Below, piece after piece: positions 40,290-48,133 of a stretch of 64,000 nt of DNA. Numbering within the stretch: the first letter of the stretch is position 1; each line of letters begins with the position of its first letter. The stretch covers positions 62,001-126,000 of the forward strand of contig UCOA01000025.1 of assembly GCA_900474095.1 (NCBI GenBank), given 5' to 3'. Under the pieces are notes generated by a model, which saw only the letters and a program-made list of their open reading frames with translations, did no database searches and was not told where the DNA came from. Origin of the DNA: Hyphomicrobiales bacterium (GTDB lineage Bacteria > Pseudomonadota > Alphaproteobacteria > Rhizobiales > Rhizobiaceae). Made by a program: the position numbers and the translations under genes.

Positions 40290-42476
40290 TTACGGTAACG
40301 TCTTCCTATCAGGAATGAAGGGCGGTGCTGCGGCGGGCCGCTGCAGGAAGTGGTCGGCCCTGCGCGAGATGCGGCGATAGAATTCCGCCAGTCCGACCGG
40401 CACTGCCGCCGCCTTGCGTTTTGCAACGCGCAGCAGGTCGCGGACAGCCGGCGATCGCGATGCCAGGGCTTCGATCAGTTGCTCGTGAACATGCTTCAGT
40501 GTGGCAAATTCGGCGGACATGGCGAGGCGCTTGTCGCCGATGACCGCAAATGTGCGGGTTCGCGTGCTCTTGCCCCTGAGCGTCAACGCCCCCGCCTCGA
40601 GCAGCGCATACTGCGGCGCCAGAGTAGCGGTGCTCTCCGACACCAGAATGTCGAAACAGACGTCCTTGCAGGCACTCTCGATGCGTGCGGTGACGTTGAC
40701 CGTGTCGCCCACGGCGGAATAATTGAAATGGGTCTCGGCGCCCATGTTTCCGACGCAGGCAAGGCCGGTATGGATGCCGATGCCGATGCCCACAGCCTGT
40801 CCATTTCCAAATCCGAACGCGTCGTCGGCATTGAGGCGGGCAAGCGTCTCGCGCATCGCCAACGCGGCATGAACCGCCTTGGCCGCATGGTCCTTTACGT
40901 CGACGGGCGCGTTCCAGAAGGCCATGATCGAATCCCCGATGAACTTGTCGAGGGTGCCTTCATTCTCGATGACATGGCGGCTCAGGGCGTCGAGAAAGGT
41001 ATTCAGGAATCCGACGACGGCGGTTGGTGCCAGGCGCTCGCTGATCTCGGTGAAGTTGCGGATATCGACGAACATCACCGTCAGTTCGCGGTCGTCGCCG
41101 CCGAGACGCAAGGCATCCCGGGTATGCTCGATGCGATAGAGCAGCGACGGCGAGAGATAGTGACCGAAAGCTGCGCGGACCTCCCGTCGTTCCCGGTCGA
41201 TCACCAGAAAGCGGAATGCGGTTGCTGCGAAATGCGTGATTGATCCGCTGATGATCGGCGCCAGGGGATCGATGAGAAGGCCGCCATAGAGGAAGGCGAA
41301 CCAGGAGGCGGCAAGCGCGAGCGCCGTGATCAGGAGCCCGCAGGCCAGCGCCATGGCGGGGCTGACGAATGTGGTGAGGACGACGAGCAGTGTACCCGCC
41401 ACCGCAATGGACAGGATTTCAAGGCCGTCGGCCCAGTCGGGACGTGAGAGAAAACGCCCGGACAGGATCTGCTCGACGGTCTGGGCCTGAAGCGAAACGC
41501 CGGGGACGTTCTGCCCGAGCGCTGTCGTTCGGATATCCTGGAGGCCCGCGGCCGACGTGCCGACGAAGACGATGCTGCCTTCGAGTGCTGAGCTTGTTTC
41601 GGGCGCCAGGCCTTTTTCCGCCAGTATCCGTCGCGCCGAAATATACCGGTCCGCCCTGTCGGGACTGACATAGAGCCAAAGCTCCCCCGCTGCCGTCACC
41701 GGGACGACGAAATCTCCAACCTTGATCAGGGTAATGGTATCCGGCACGTTGGGCGCATCGGCGAGCACGTAGGTCGAGGCATCCTGCGCGACGCGCAGCG
41801 CTTCGAGCGCAAGATTGGGATAGAGCTGTTCCCCGTCGCTCAGCAGCAGCGGTACGGTGCGCACTACCGCCGACGGGTCGCCGGGGCTGAGGCTGATATG
41901 GCCGATGCCCCTGGCATTGGCCTCAAGCTGCGGCCGCAGGGGTGTCGCGCTCGTGAGGCGGGGAGGCGCATGGAAGGGCGGTTCGCCCGTGAAGGCAAAG
42001 CCGGCCTTCACCTGGGGCCGATAGCTGCCCTCGTTGGAAAGCGCAAAACCGAGCACGACGGGCTTTTCGGCAATCGACCGCGCAAAAATTTCGTCGTTGT
42101 CCGGCAGCCGCTCAAGGATCGAGGGCTCGACCCCGACGACATCGCGCATGACCGTGCGCGGCGAAAGGCGGTCGGGTTCCGAGAAGAGGATGTCGAATGC
42201 GATCGCCGCCGCTCCAGCTTCCGAGAGCCTGTCCACCAGCTTGGCCATGCGGTCCCGTGGCCATGGCCACTGGCCGAATTCCTTCAGCGACGCTTCGTCT
42301 ATGTCGATCACGCGGACCGGCAAATCCTCGAATGCCCTCGGCGCGATGCGCTGATACTCGTCGAACGCCACCTCGCGGGCCAGCCGCATGAGTTGCGGGT
42401 CGCTGGCCCTCAGGATCGTGAGGATCGCGACGATTACCAGACCGACAATGACGCCAACTTGCTGCGCGCGTGTCAT
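40290..42476 (-). CDS. CHASE2-domain class III adenylate cyclase
   Basis: 728 aa from the ATG at 42476: TM1 at residues 5-22, a periplasmic CHASE2 sensor (about 25-330; FEDLPVRVIDIDEASLKEFGQWPWPR), three TM helices (about 335-410), then a class III cyclase domain. Metal aspartates are D471 (FVDIRNFT) and D515 (FIGDSIMAF). The ATP-selecting Lys511, the Asp in SAVGDTVN and the Asn/Arg of NVTARIES are also present, so it should be active and make cAMP. It converges on the FecR gene. An in-frame extension upstream to 42776 runs through repeat DNA and is rejected. Confidence 0.92.
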   Translation of the reverse strand: MTRAQQVGVIVGLVIVAILTILRASDPQLMRLAREVAFDEYQRIAPRAFEDLPVRVIDIDEASLKEFGQWPWPRDRMAKLVDRLSEAGAAAIAFDILFSEPDRLSPRTVMRDVVGVEPSILERLPDNDEIFARSIAEKPVVLGFALSNEGSYRPQVKAGFAFTGEPPFHAPPRLTSATPLRPQLEANARGIGHISLSPGDPSAVVRTVPLLLSDGEQLYPNLALEALRVAQDASTYVLADAPNVPDTITLIKVGDFVVPVTAAGELWLYVSPDRADRYISARRILAEKGLAPETSSALEGSIVFVGTSAAGLQDIRTTALGQNVPGVSLQAQTVEQILSGRFLSRPDWADGLEILSIAVAGTLLVVLTTFVSPAMALACGLLITALALAASWFAFLYGGLLIDPLAPIISGSITHFAATAFRFLVIDRERREVRAAFGHYLSPSLLYRIEHTRDALRLGGDDRELTVMFVDIRNFTEISERLAPTAVVGFLNTFLDALSRHVIENEGTLDKFIGDSIMAFWNAPVDVKDHAAKAVHAALAMRETLARLNADDAFGFGNGQAVGIGIGIHTGLACVGNMGAETHFNYSAVGDTVNVTARIESACKDVCFDILVSESTATLAPQYALLEAGALTLRGKSTRTRTFAVIGDKRLAMSAEFATLKHVHEQLIEALASRSPAVRDLLRVAKRKAAAVPVGLAEFYRRISRRADHFLQRPAAAPPFIPDRKTLP

Positions 42477-42556
42477 TCCTACGCCATCCGCCCCTCTGCA
42501 CAGGAGCCTAGCACAACCCGTGCCGATGGGGAAAATGGGGGTGGGGTCTTTCCTCG

Positions 42557-42645
42557 CCCTTGTGAGGAGGGTGGTCCAAAGGGCCGGCAGGGGTTTTTTC
42601 CTCCGCATCTGCGGCGTTACCCCTCCCCAACCCTCCCCACAAGGG
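42557..42645. repeat. Interspersed element with 15-bp terminal inverted repeats
   Basis: CCCTTGTGAGGAGGG (42557-42571) and CCCTCCCCACAAGGG (42631-42645) are reverse complements with one mismatch. Same design as the element at 19777-19880. Confidence 0.6.
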
Positions 42646-42733
42646 GGAGGGGTCGTCCGGCGTCTGCCGCCCCCCAAACTCTTCCATCCACGCGCGATAG
42701 GGTCGCCGTGGTTTGTCAAAGAGCCAAGTCGGA

Positions 42734-42790
42734 CGGGGCGCTGAAAGCTGCCTCGTAGAAATAGAATAGGTGACACCTCTCAGCGCCCCG
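42734..42790. repeat. Long inverted repeat
   Basis: CGGGGCGCTGA (42734-42744) and TCAGCGCCCCG (42780-42790) are exact reverse complements separated by 35 bases; TTCGGCGGTTTTT follows. It could act as a terminator or be another repeat unit. Confidence 0.5.
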
Positions 42791-42875
42791 TTCGGCGGTT
42801 TTTGCCCGCGACTTCGGTCCCTCTGAGGTGGCATGACCGGACGGCGTTTGCCGCCGGTTTCTCCGATGTCCTCGT

Positions 42876-42894
42876 CCTCGGGCTGAGCCCGAGG
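42876..42894. repeat. CCTCGGG palindrome, copy 1
   Basis: Arms CCTCGGGCT and AGCCCGAGG around one G, in a typical rhizobial intergenic repeat context (...CCGAGGATC). Confidence 0.7.
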
Positions 42895-43368
42895 ATCGGG
42901 CATCGGACGGACTTTGAACAGTCCGGCGAAACCATCCGGTCAGCCACCCTGTGTGCCGCACAGGCACGCCCGGCGCGCTCTTTCGGGCTTCAAGAGACGA
43001 GGGCTGGTCCGAAAACCCCGTCTCTCCCCGTGTCGCCGGAGGGAGGCCATTTTCCGCGAGCCCGGACCGTGAGGTTCTGCGTCTGCCCCTCACGCCCCGC
43101 GCCGATCCCGCCTCGCCGGCACGCCTGCCGGTGTATCCGTGGTGGGACGGGAGGAGTATGGCATGAGGGCGTCGGGCGGGGATGAACGGGGGTGTGGTAG
43201 AGATCGTGAAGATCCCCTTACCAACTAAATCTAACACTGAGCCTTTGGTTAAGATGTTGATTTTGCGTCCTCTCCCACTGGGGAGAAGTAGCGCGTGGCG
43301 CACTGTTCCCGCGCAACATCGTCCCGTTTCCAGGCGAGTTTTAAGGCGATGGGCGCGCTTGGGGATGG

Positions 43369-43391
43369 ATCCTCGGGTCCAGCCCGAGGAT
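43369..43391. repeat. CCTCGGG palindrome, copy 2
   Basis: AT-CCTCGGG-TCCAG-CCCGAGG-AT: seven-base arms plus flanking AT pairs. Confidence 0.7.
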
Positions 43392-43480
43392 GACGGCTTT
43401 GGGGAGGCGACGGGGGCATGCTCTGGTATTAAGGGTATGGCGTGATCTGTGTCGAGAGCTTTGGCAGGCCTGGGGGATAG

Positions 43481-43503
43481 ATCCTCGGGTCAAGCCCGAG
43501 GAT
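43481..43503. repeat. CCTCGGG palindrome, copy 3
   Basis: AT-CCTCGGG-TCAAG-CCCGAGG-AT, nearly identical to copy 2, preceded by GGGGGATAG and followed by GAT. Confidence 0.7.
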
Positions 43504-43582
43504 GATACAGGGGAGCGATGCTGTGGGGAAAAAGGCCGAGAGTGCTTGTATTTGCTACCTCCCCCAACGTCGTCATCCTCGT

Positions 43583-43601
43583 CCTCGGGTTAAACCCGAG
43601 G
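43583..43601. repeat. CCTCGGG palindrome, copy 4
   Basis: Arms CCTCGGGTT and AACCCGAGG around one A, nested in GTCATCCTCG / CGAGGATGAC. It is 29 bases from the uvrD stop and could serve as its terminator stem. Confidence 0.7.
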
Positions 43602-43629
43602 ATGACCCGAGGAGCCATGCACAGGTGTC

Positions 43630-46212
43630 TCACACCCGCTCGACAAACCCGTCCAGAACCCGCTTCTGCCCGGCCCGGTCAAAGTCGATCGTCAGCTTGT
43701 TCCCTTCGATCCCGGCAATATTGCCGTTGCCGAACTTGATGTGGAACACCCGGTCGCCGACCGAGAATTTCGAGGGTTCGTCGATCTTTGACTTGGCAAT
43801 GAGTTCGCCGTCGATGGTGCGGGCGCGGGGCCCGGATTCGCCGTAGCCGATGCGCTCGATCGAGACGCCGGAGCGGCTGCCCCAGTTGTCGCGGGTGGCG
43901 TCGGTCTTGTTGGCCTGGGCGCGTTTCCAGCCGGGGGTGGAATAGGAATTGGCAAACGGTTCCTGCTTGTCGAAGCGCGACTGGCCGTAGCCGCCGCGGT
44001 TGTAGCCGCCATAGGATTGGTCTGTCTCGGCGACGTCGACATGAGTGACCGGCAGTTCGTCGAGGAAGCGTGAGGGCAGCGTCGATTGCCAGAGGCCGTG
44101 GATGCGGCGGTTGGAGACGAACCAGATGTGACAGCGGCGTTTTGCCCGCGTCAGGCCGACATAGGCGAGGCGGCGTTCTTCCTCCAGCCCCGAGCGGCCC
44201 CCCTCGTCGAGCGCACGCTGGTGCGGGAAGAGCCCTTCCTCCCAGCCGGGCAGGAAGACGGTTTCGAATTCCAGGCCCTTGGCCGAATGCAGTGTCATGA
44301 TCGAGACGGCGTCGAGGTTTTCGTTCTGCTCGACATCCATTACCAGCGCTATATGTTCGAGGAAGCCGCGCATGCTCTCGAACGCTTCCATCGAGCGGAT
44401 GAGTTCCTTCAGGTTTTCCAGGCGCCCGGGGGCTTCGGCCGACTTGTCGTTCTTCCACATGTCCGTATAACCGGACTCTTCGAGAATGGTTTCGGCAAGC
44501 TCGGTGTGCGGCGTCGTCTCAAGCAAGCCTTGCCAGCGCTTGAACATGGTGACGACGTCGAACAGCGATTTGCGGGGCTTGGCCTTCATCTCGTCGGTTT
44601 CGATGATGTCGACGGTTGCCGCCAGCATCGGGATATCGCGCTTGCGGGCATAGTCGTGCAGGGCGCGCACCGTCGTATCGCCAAGGCCGCGCTTCGGGGT
44701 ATTGACGATGCGCTCGAAGGCGAGGTCGTCGGCGGGCTGGCAGACAAGGCGGAAGTAGGCGAGCGCATCGCGGATTTCCAAGCGCTCGTAGAAGCGCGGG
44801 CCGCCGATGACGCGGTAGTTCAGCCCAAGCGTGACGAAGCGGTCTTCGAACTCGCGCATCTGGAAGGAGGCGCGCACCAGGATCGCCATGTCGTTGAGTT
44901 CGTGCTTCTGGCGCTGGAGCTGCTCGATCTCCTCGCCGACAGCGCGGGCTTCCTCTTCGGAATCCCAGGCGGCATGGACCTGCACCTTGTCGTCGTCAGG
45001 ATTGGTGCGGTCGGTGAACAGCGTCTTGCCGAGCCGGCCTTCGTTATGGGCGATCAGATGGGCGGCGGCGCCGAGAATATGTTCGGTCGAGCGGTAGTTG
45101 CGCTCCAGCTTGATCACCTTGGCGCCGGGAAAATCCTTCTCGAAGCGCAGGATGTTGTCGACCTCGGCGCCGCGCCAGCCGTAAATCGACTGGTCGTCGT
45201 CGCCGACGCAGCAAATGTTGATTTGCTGCGTTTCCTTTGGGCTCACGCTGTCGCCGCTTTGCGGCTCGCTCCGCGAGGGTGCGCCATTAGTCGCGACGGC
45301 CGCCTGGCCTTGCCGGATGTCAGCCGGTGATCCTGCCCGACGCGACGGCTGAGACCGCTGGGCGAGCAGCCGCAGCCACATATATTGCGCGGTGTTGGTG
45401 TCCTGGTATTCGTCGACGAGAATATAGCGGAACTTGTCGTGATATTCCTTCAGCACATCCGGATGGGCGCGGAACATACGGATCGGGTGGAGCAACAGAT
45501 CGCCGAAATCGCAGGCGTTCAGCGTCATCAGCCGGGCCTGGTAGGCAGCGTAGAGCTCGCGGCCCTTGCCGTTGGCAAAGGAGCGGGCATCGCCTTCGGG
45601 GATGTCGGCAGGGCCGAAGCCCTTGTTCTTCCAGCCGTCGATCATCTGGGCGAATTGCTTGGCCGGCCAACGCTTGTCGTCGATGCCCTCGGCCTGGATG
45701 ATCTGCTTGATCAGCCGCACCACGTCGTCGGTGTCGAGAATGGTGAACGAGGACTTGAGGCCGACGAGCTCGGCATGGCGACGCAACAATTTGACGCCGA
45801 TCGAGTGGAAGGTGCCCATCCAGGGCATGCCCTCGACGGCCGCGCCGACCAGCACGCCGATGCGCTCCTTCATTTCGCGCGCGGCCTTGTTGGTGAAGGT
45901 GACGGCGAGGATCTGGCTCGGATAAGCACGGCCGGTCGACAGGATATGGGCGATGCGGGTGGTGAGCACGCGGGTCTTGCCGGTGCCGGCGCCGGCGAGC
46001 ACCAGAACCGGGCCGTCGAGGGTCTCGACGGCTTCGCGCTGTTCCGGGTTCAGGCCGGAGAGATAATCGGGTGCCCGATGCTGGTCACGCGCCGCCATGG
46101 CGCGGGCGGCGATGCCACCGGCAGCGGCGGGCGGTGCCGGCTGGTGCCCGCGCGCAGGACGCGGCGCCGGCTCCTCATCGAAGAAGGGAATATCGTCAAA
46201 TCCATTGCTCAT
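43630..46212 (-). CDS. uvrD: DNA helicase II UvrD/PcrA with an in-frame insertion
   Basis: SF1A 3'-5' helicase for nucleotide-excision and mismatch repair. From the ATG at 46212 it has 860 aa. Motifs seen are LAGAGTGKTRVL (I), TFTNKAAREM (Ia), VDEYQDTN (II), GDDDQSIYGWRGA (III), LERNYRST (IV), VSIMTLHSAKGLE (V) and VGLTRAK (VI). Between motif II and III about 44 residues (287-330, rich in Ser, Gln, Arg, Ala, Gly) interrupt an otherwise conserved stretch; they are encoded at 45223-45354 and carry small palindromes. The frame stays open and all motifs are intact. A TTG at 46221 would add three residues. Confidence 0.95.
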   Translation of the reverse strand: MSNGFDDIPFFDEEPAPRPARGHQPAPPAAAGGIAARAMAARDQHRAPDYLSGLNPEQREAVETLDGPVLVLAGAGTGKTRVLTTRIAHILSTGRAYPSQILAVTFTNKAAREMKERIGVLVGAAVEGMPWMGTFHSIGVKLLRRHAELVGLKSSFTILDTDDVVRLIKQIIQAEGIDDKRWPAKQFAQMIDGWKNKGFGPADIPEGDARSFANGKGRELYAAYQARLMTLNACDFGDLLLHPIRMFRAHPDVLKEYHDKFRYILVDEYQDTNTAQYMWLRLLAQRSQPSRRAGSPADIRQGQAAVATNGAPSRSEPQSGDSVSPKETQQINICCVGDDDQSIYGWRGAEVDNILRFEKDFPGAKVIKLERNYRSTEHILGAAAHLIAHNEGRLGKTLFTDRTNPDDDKVQVHAAWDSEEEARAVGEEIEQLQRQKHELNDMAILVRASFQMREFEDRFVTLGLNYRVIGGPRFYERLEIRDALAYFRLVCQPADDLAFERIVNTPKRGLGDTTVRALHDYARKRDIPMLAATVDIIETDEMKAKPRKSLFDVVTMFKRWQGLLETTPHTELAETILEESGYTDMWKNDKSAEAPGRLENLKELIRSMEAFESMRGFLEHIALVMDVEQNENLDAVSIMTLHSAKGLEFETVFLPGWEEGLFPHQRALDEGGRSGLEEERRLAYVGLTRAKRRCHIWFVSNRRIHGLWQSTLPSRFLDELPVTHVDVAETDQSYGGYNRGGYGQSRFDKQEPFANSYSTPGWKRAQANKTDATRDNWGSRSGVSIERIGYGESGPRARTIDGELIAKSKIDEPSKFSVGDRVFHIKFGNGNIAGIEGNKLTIDFDRAGQKRVLDGFVERV

Positions 46213-46315
46213 GCGGCTCAATGTAGTGATTCGGCGCCGAAAGGCCAGAATTCCGTTCTTCTTTTATTCCGTGAAGTCCAGCTTCTTTGCGCCAGCAACC
46301 GCTTTTGTGCCGCGA

Positions 46316-46726
46316 TCAGGGCCGATGATCGGCATCGAAGACGGGATCGACGGGAACCTGCAGCGCGGTTGCCAGTTGGTTGGTCTTGGCGGCGAGCGAA
46401 ATGACGCGCAGGAGATCGGCGTGCTGGTCGGCGGCCATGCCCTTGGCCTTTGCCGCGGCCGTATGCGAATGGGCGCAGTAGCCGCAGCCATTGGTGACCG
46501 AGACGGCGATATAGAGCATTTCCTTGGTCAGCGGATCGAGAGCCGACGGCGTTGCCATCACCGCCTTGACCTCGGCCCAGGTGTTTTCGAGCAGATCGGT
46601 ATCGAAGGCGAGATAGTGCCACATGTTGTTGATGAAATCTGACCTGCGAGTGGCGCGGATGTCGTCGAACACCGCCTTGACGCGGGCATTGGATTCCGGG
46701 TTCTGATTTTTGGCGATGGTGCTCAT
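46316..46726 (-). CDS. AhpD-like / carboxymuconolactone decarboxylase-family protein
   Basis: 136 aa from the ATG at 46726 (MSTIAKNQNPESNARVKAVFDDI). It is an all-helical CMD fold with the redox motif CGYCAHSH, i.e. the CxxC plus His found in alkylhydroperoxidases. It probably acts as a thiol peroxidase or hydroperoxide reductase; substrate unknown. The frame extends 30 codons upstream, but the ATG chosen lies 3 bases after GGAGG (GAGGCCCC). Confidence 0.88.
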   Translation of the reverse strand: MSTIAKNQNPESNARVKAVFDDIRATRRSDFINNMWHYLAFDTDLLENTWAEVKAVMATPSALDPLTKEMLYIAVSVTNGCGYCAHSHTAAAKAKGMAADQHADLLRVISLAAKTNQLATALQVPVDPVFDADHRP

Positions 46727-46912
46727 GGGGCCTCCGGGCTTCGTTTGATTGGAAAGCGGCCGCTCTGGACCGAAATTGGCTTTCATTACAAGTGCGTAAT
46801 GATGGTATTCTGGCATTGCCCGGGCTGCGGCAAAAGGGGATAGTTAGCGTTGTTGATGGACCCCGCGCGCCGTTGTGTGGCCGGGAGCCGTGGATTTCAA
46901 TGGAGTTCCTTG

Positions 46913-48133
46913 ATGCGGCTTTGGAAGCAGCTGTCGATCAGTCTGGTCATTCTTGCGGTGGCCCTGGGTATCTGGGTTCGCTTCGTGCCGGGCGCCGGCG
47001 CGATGCTTGCCAAGGCGGGCGTACCCGAGCAGCTGCTGGTTTTTGCCGCAAAGCCGGCGGATGGGGTGGGCGGCCAGGGACAAGGCCAAGGTTCGGGCCA
47101 AGATTCCGGCCGGCGCGGGCAGGGCGGCGGTGCGCCGCTCGTCGTCACGCAGCCGGTGGATAGCGCTGTCGTCAACGACAGGCTGAACGCCATCGGCAAT
47201 GGCGAGGCGATCTTGTCGGTCGCCGTGACGCCGCAGGCGACCGGCAATCTGACCGAGGTTCTGGTCCACTCCGGCGATCGGATCGAGAAGGGGCAGGTCA
47301 TTGCCCGTCTCGACAGCGATGAACAGAAGATCGCCGCCGCACAGGCCAAAGTCGCCGTCGACAGCGCCCGCGAAAAGGTCGAGCGCAACCGCAGGCTCGG
47401 CAATGCCGTCTCGGTTGCCGTGCTGCGCGAGGCGGAATTCGCCATGCAGGCCGCCGAACTCGCCTTGCAGACGGCCGAACTCGATCTCAAACGCCGCGAC
47501 ATCGTCGCGCCGTCCGGCGGCATCGTCGGCATCATCACCGTCAATCCGGGCGACTATGTCACGACCTCGACGCCGATCGCCGTCGTTGACGACCGCTCGC
47601 AGGTCCTCGTCGATTTCTGGGCGCCGGAGCGGTTTTCGACGAAGATCTCCGTCGGACAAGCGGTCACCGCATCGGCCATCGCCCTGCCGGGCTCGGAGTT
47701 TTCCGGTGCCATTCACGCCATCGACAACCGCATCGACCAGGCAAGCCGGACGCTGAGGGTCCGGGCGCGGATCGACAATCCCAACGATACGCTCAGGGCC
47801 GGCATGTCCTTCTCCGTTTCGGTCCGTTTCCCTGGCGACCAGTATCCGACGGTCAATCCGCTGGCGATCCAGTGGAGTGCGGACGGCTCCTATGTCTGGC
47901 GCGTCAAGCAGGAAAAATCGCAGAAGGTTCCGGTCAAGATCGTCCAGCGCAATTCTGACAAGGTGCTGGTCGAGGCGGAGCTTGCCAAGGGCGATGCCGT
48001 AGTCATGGAAGGCGTGCAGCGCCTGCGTGACGGCGGCACCGTGCGTGTGGTGAGCGACGAGAAGCCACGGCAACAGAAGCCGCAGCAGGGCGATCAGGAA
48101 CAGAAGGTCTCCGAAGCGGAGGCCACGAAATGA
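46913..48133 (+). CDS. RND efflux periplasmic adaptor (membrane fusion protein)
   Basis: 406 aa from ATG 46913 (GGAG about 8 bases upstream). An N-terminal membrane segment (residues 8-25) without a lipobox is followed by a Gly/Gln/Ser-rich stretch (about 52-72), then lipoyl and helical hairpin halves (VTPQATGNLTEVLVHSGDRIEKGQVIARLD; RRDIVAPSGGIVG) and beta-barrel domains. Starts of this kind belong to MdtA/MexE-like adaptors. The permease begins in its stop codon (ATGA). No outer-membrane factor or regulator is adjacent. Confidence 0.93.
   Translation: MRLWKQLSISLVILAVALGIWVRFVPGAGAMLAKAGVPEQLLVFAAKPADGVGGQGQGQGSGQDSGRRGQGGGAPLVVTQPVDSAVVNDRLNAIGNGEAILSVAVTPQATGNLTEVLVHSGDRIEKGQVIARLDSDEQKIAAAQAKVAVDSAREKVERNRRLGNAVSVAVLREAEFAMQAAELALQTAELDLKRRDIVAPSGGIVGIITVNPGDYVTTSTPIAVVDDRSQVLVDFWAPERFSTKISVGQAVTASAIALPGSEFSGAIHAIDNRIDQASRTLRVRARIDNPNDTLRAGMSFSVSVRFPGDQYPTVNPLAIQWSADGSYVWRVKQEKSQKVPVKIVQRNSDKVLVEAELAKGDAVVMEGVQRLRDGGTVRVVSDEKPRQQKPQQGDQEQKVSEAEATK

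Larger units (their letters stand above)
42477..43629. other. 1.15-kb gene-free region rich in interspersed repeats
   Basis: Between the cyclase and uvrD. It contains one terminal-inverted-repeat element, one long inverted repeat and four copies of a CCTCGGG...CCCGAGG palindrome (listed separately). Frames of up to 195 codons on minus are Arg/Pro/Ser-rich, as expected from GC-rich non-coding DNA. No recognisable gene. Confidence 0.7.

Noticed and set aside
42477-42776. 100-residue N-terminal extension of the CHASE2 cyclase
   Set aside because: It runs through an interspersed repeat element and is Arg/Pro/Gly-rich; the protein naturally begins with a membrane helix at 42476.
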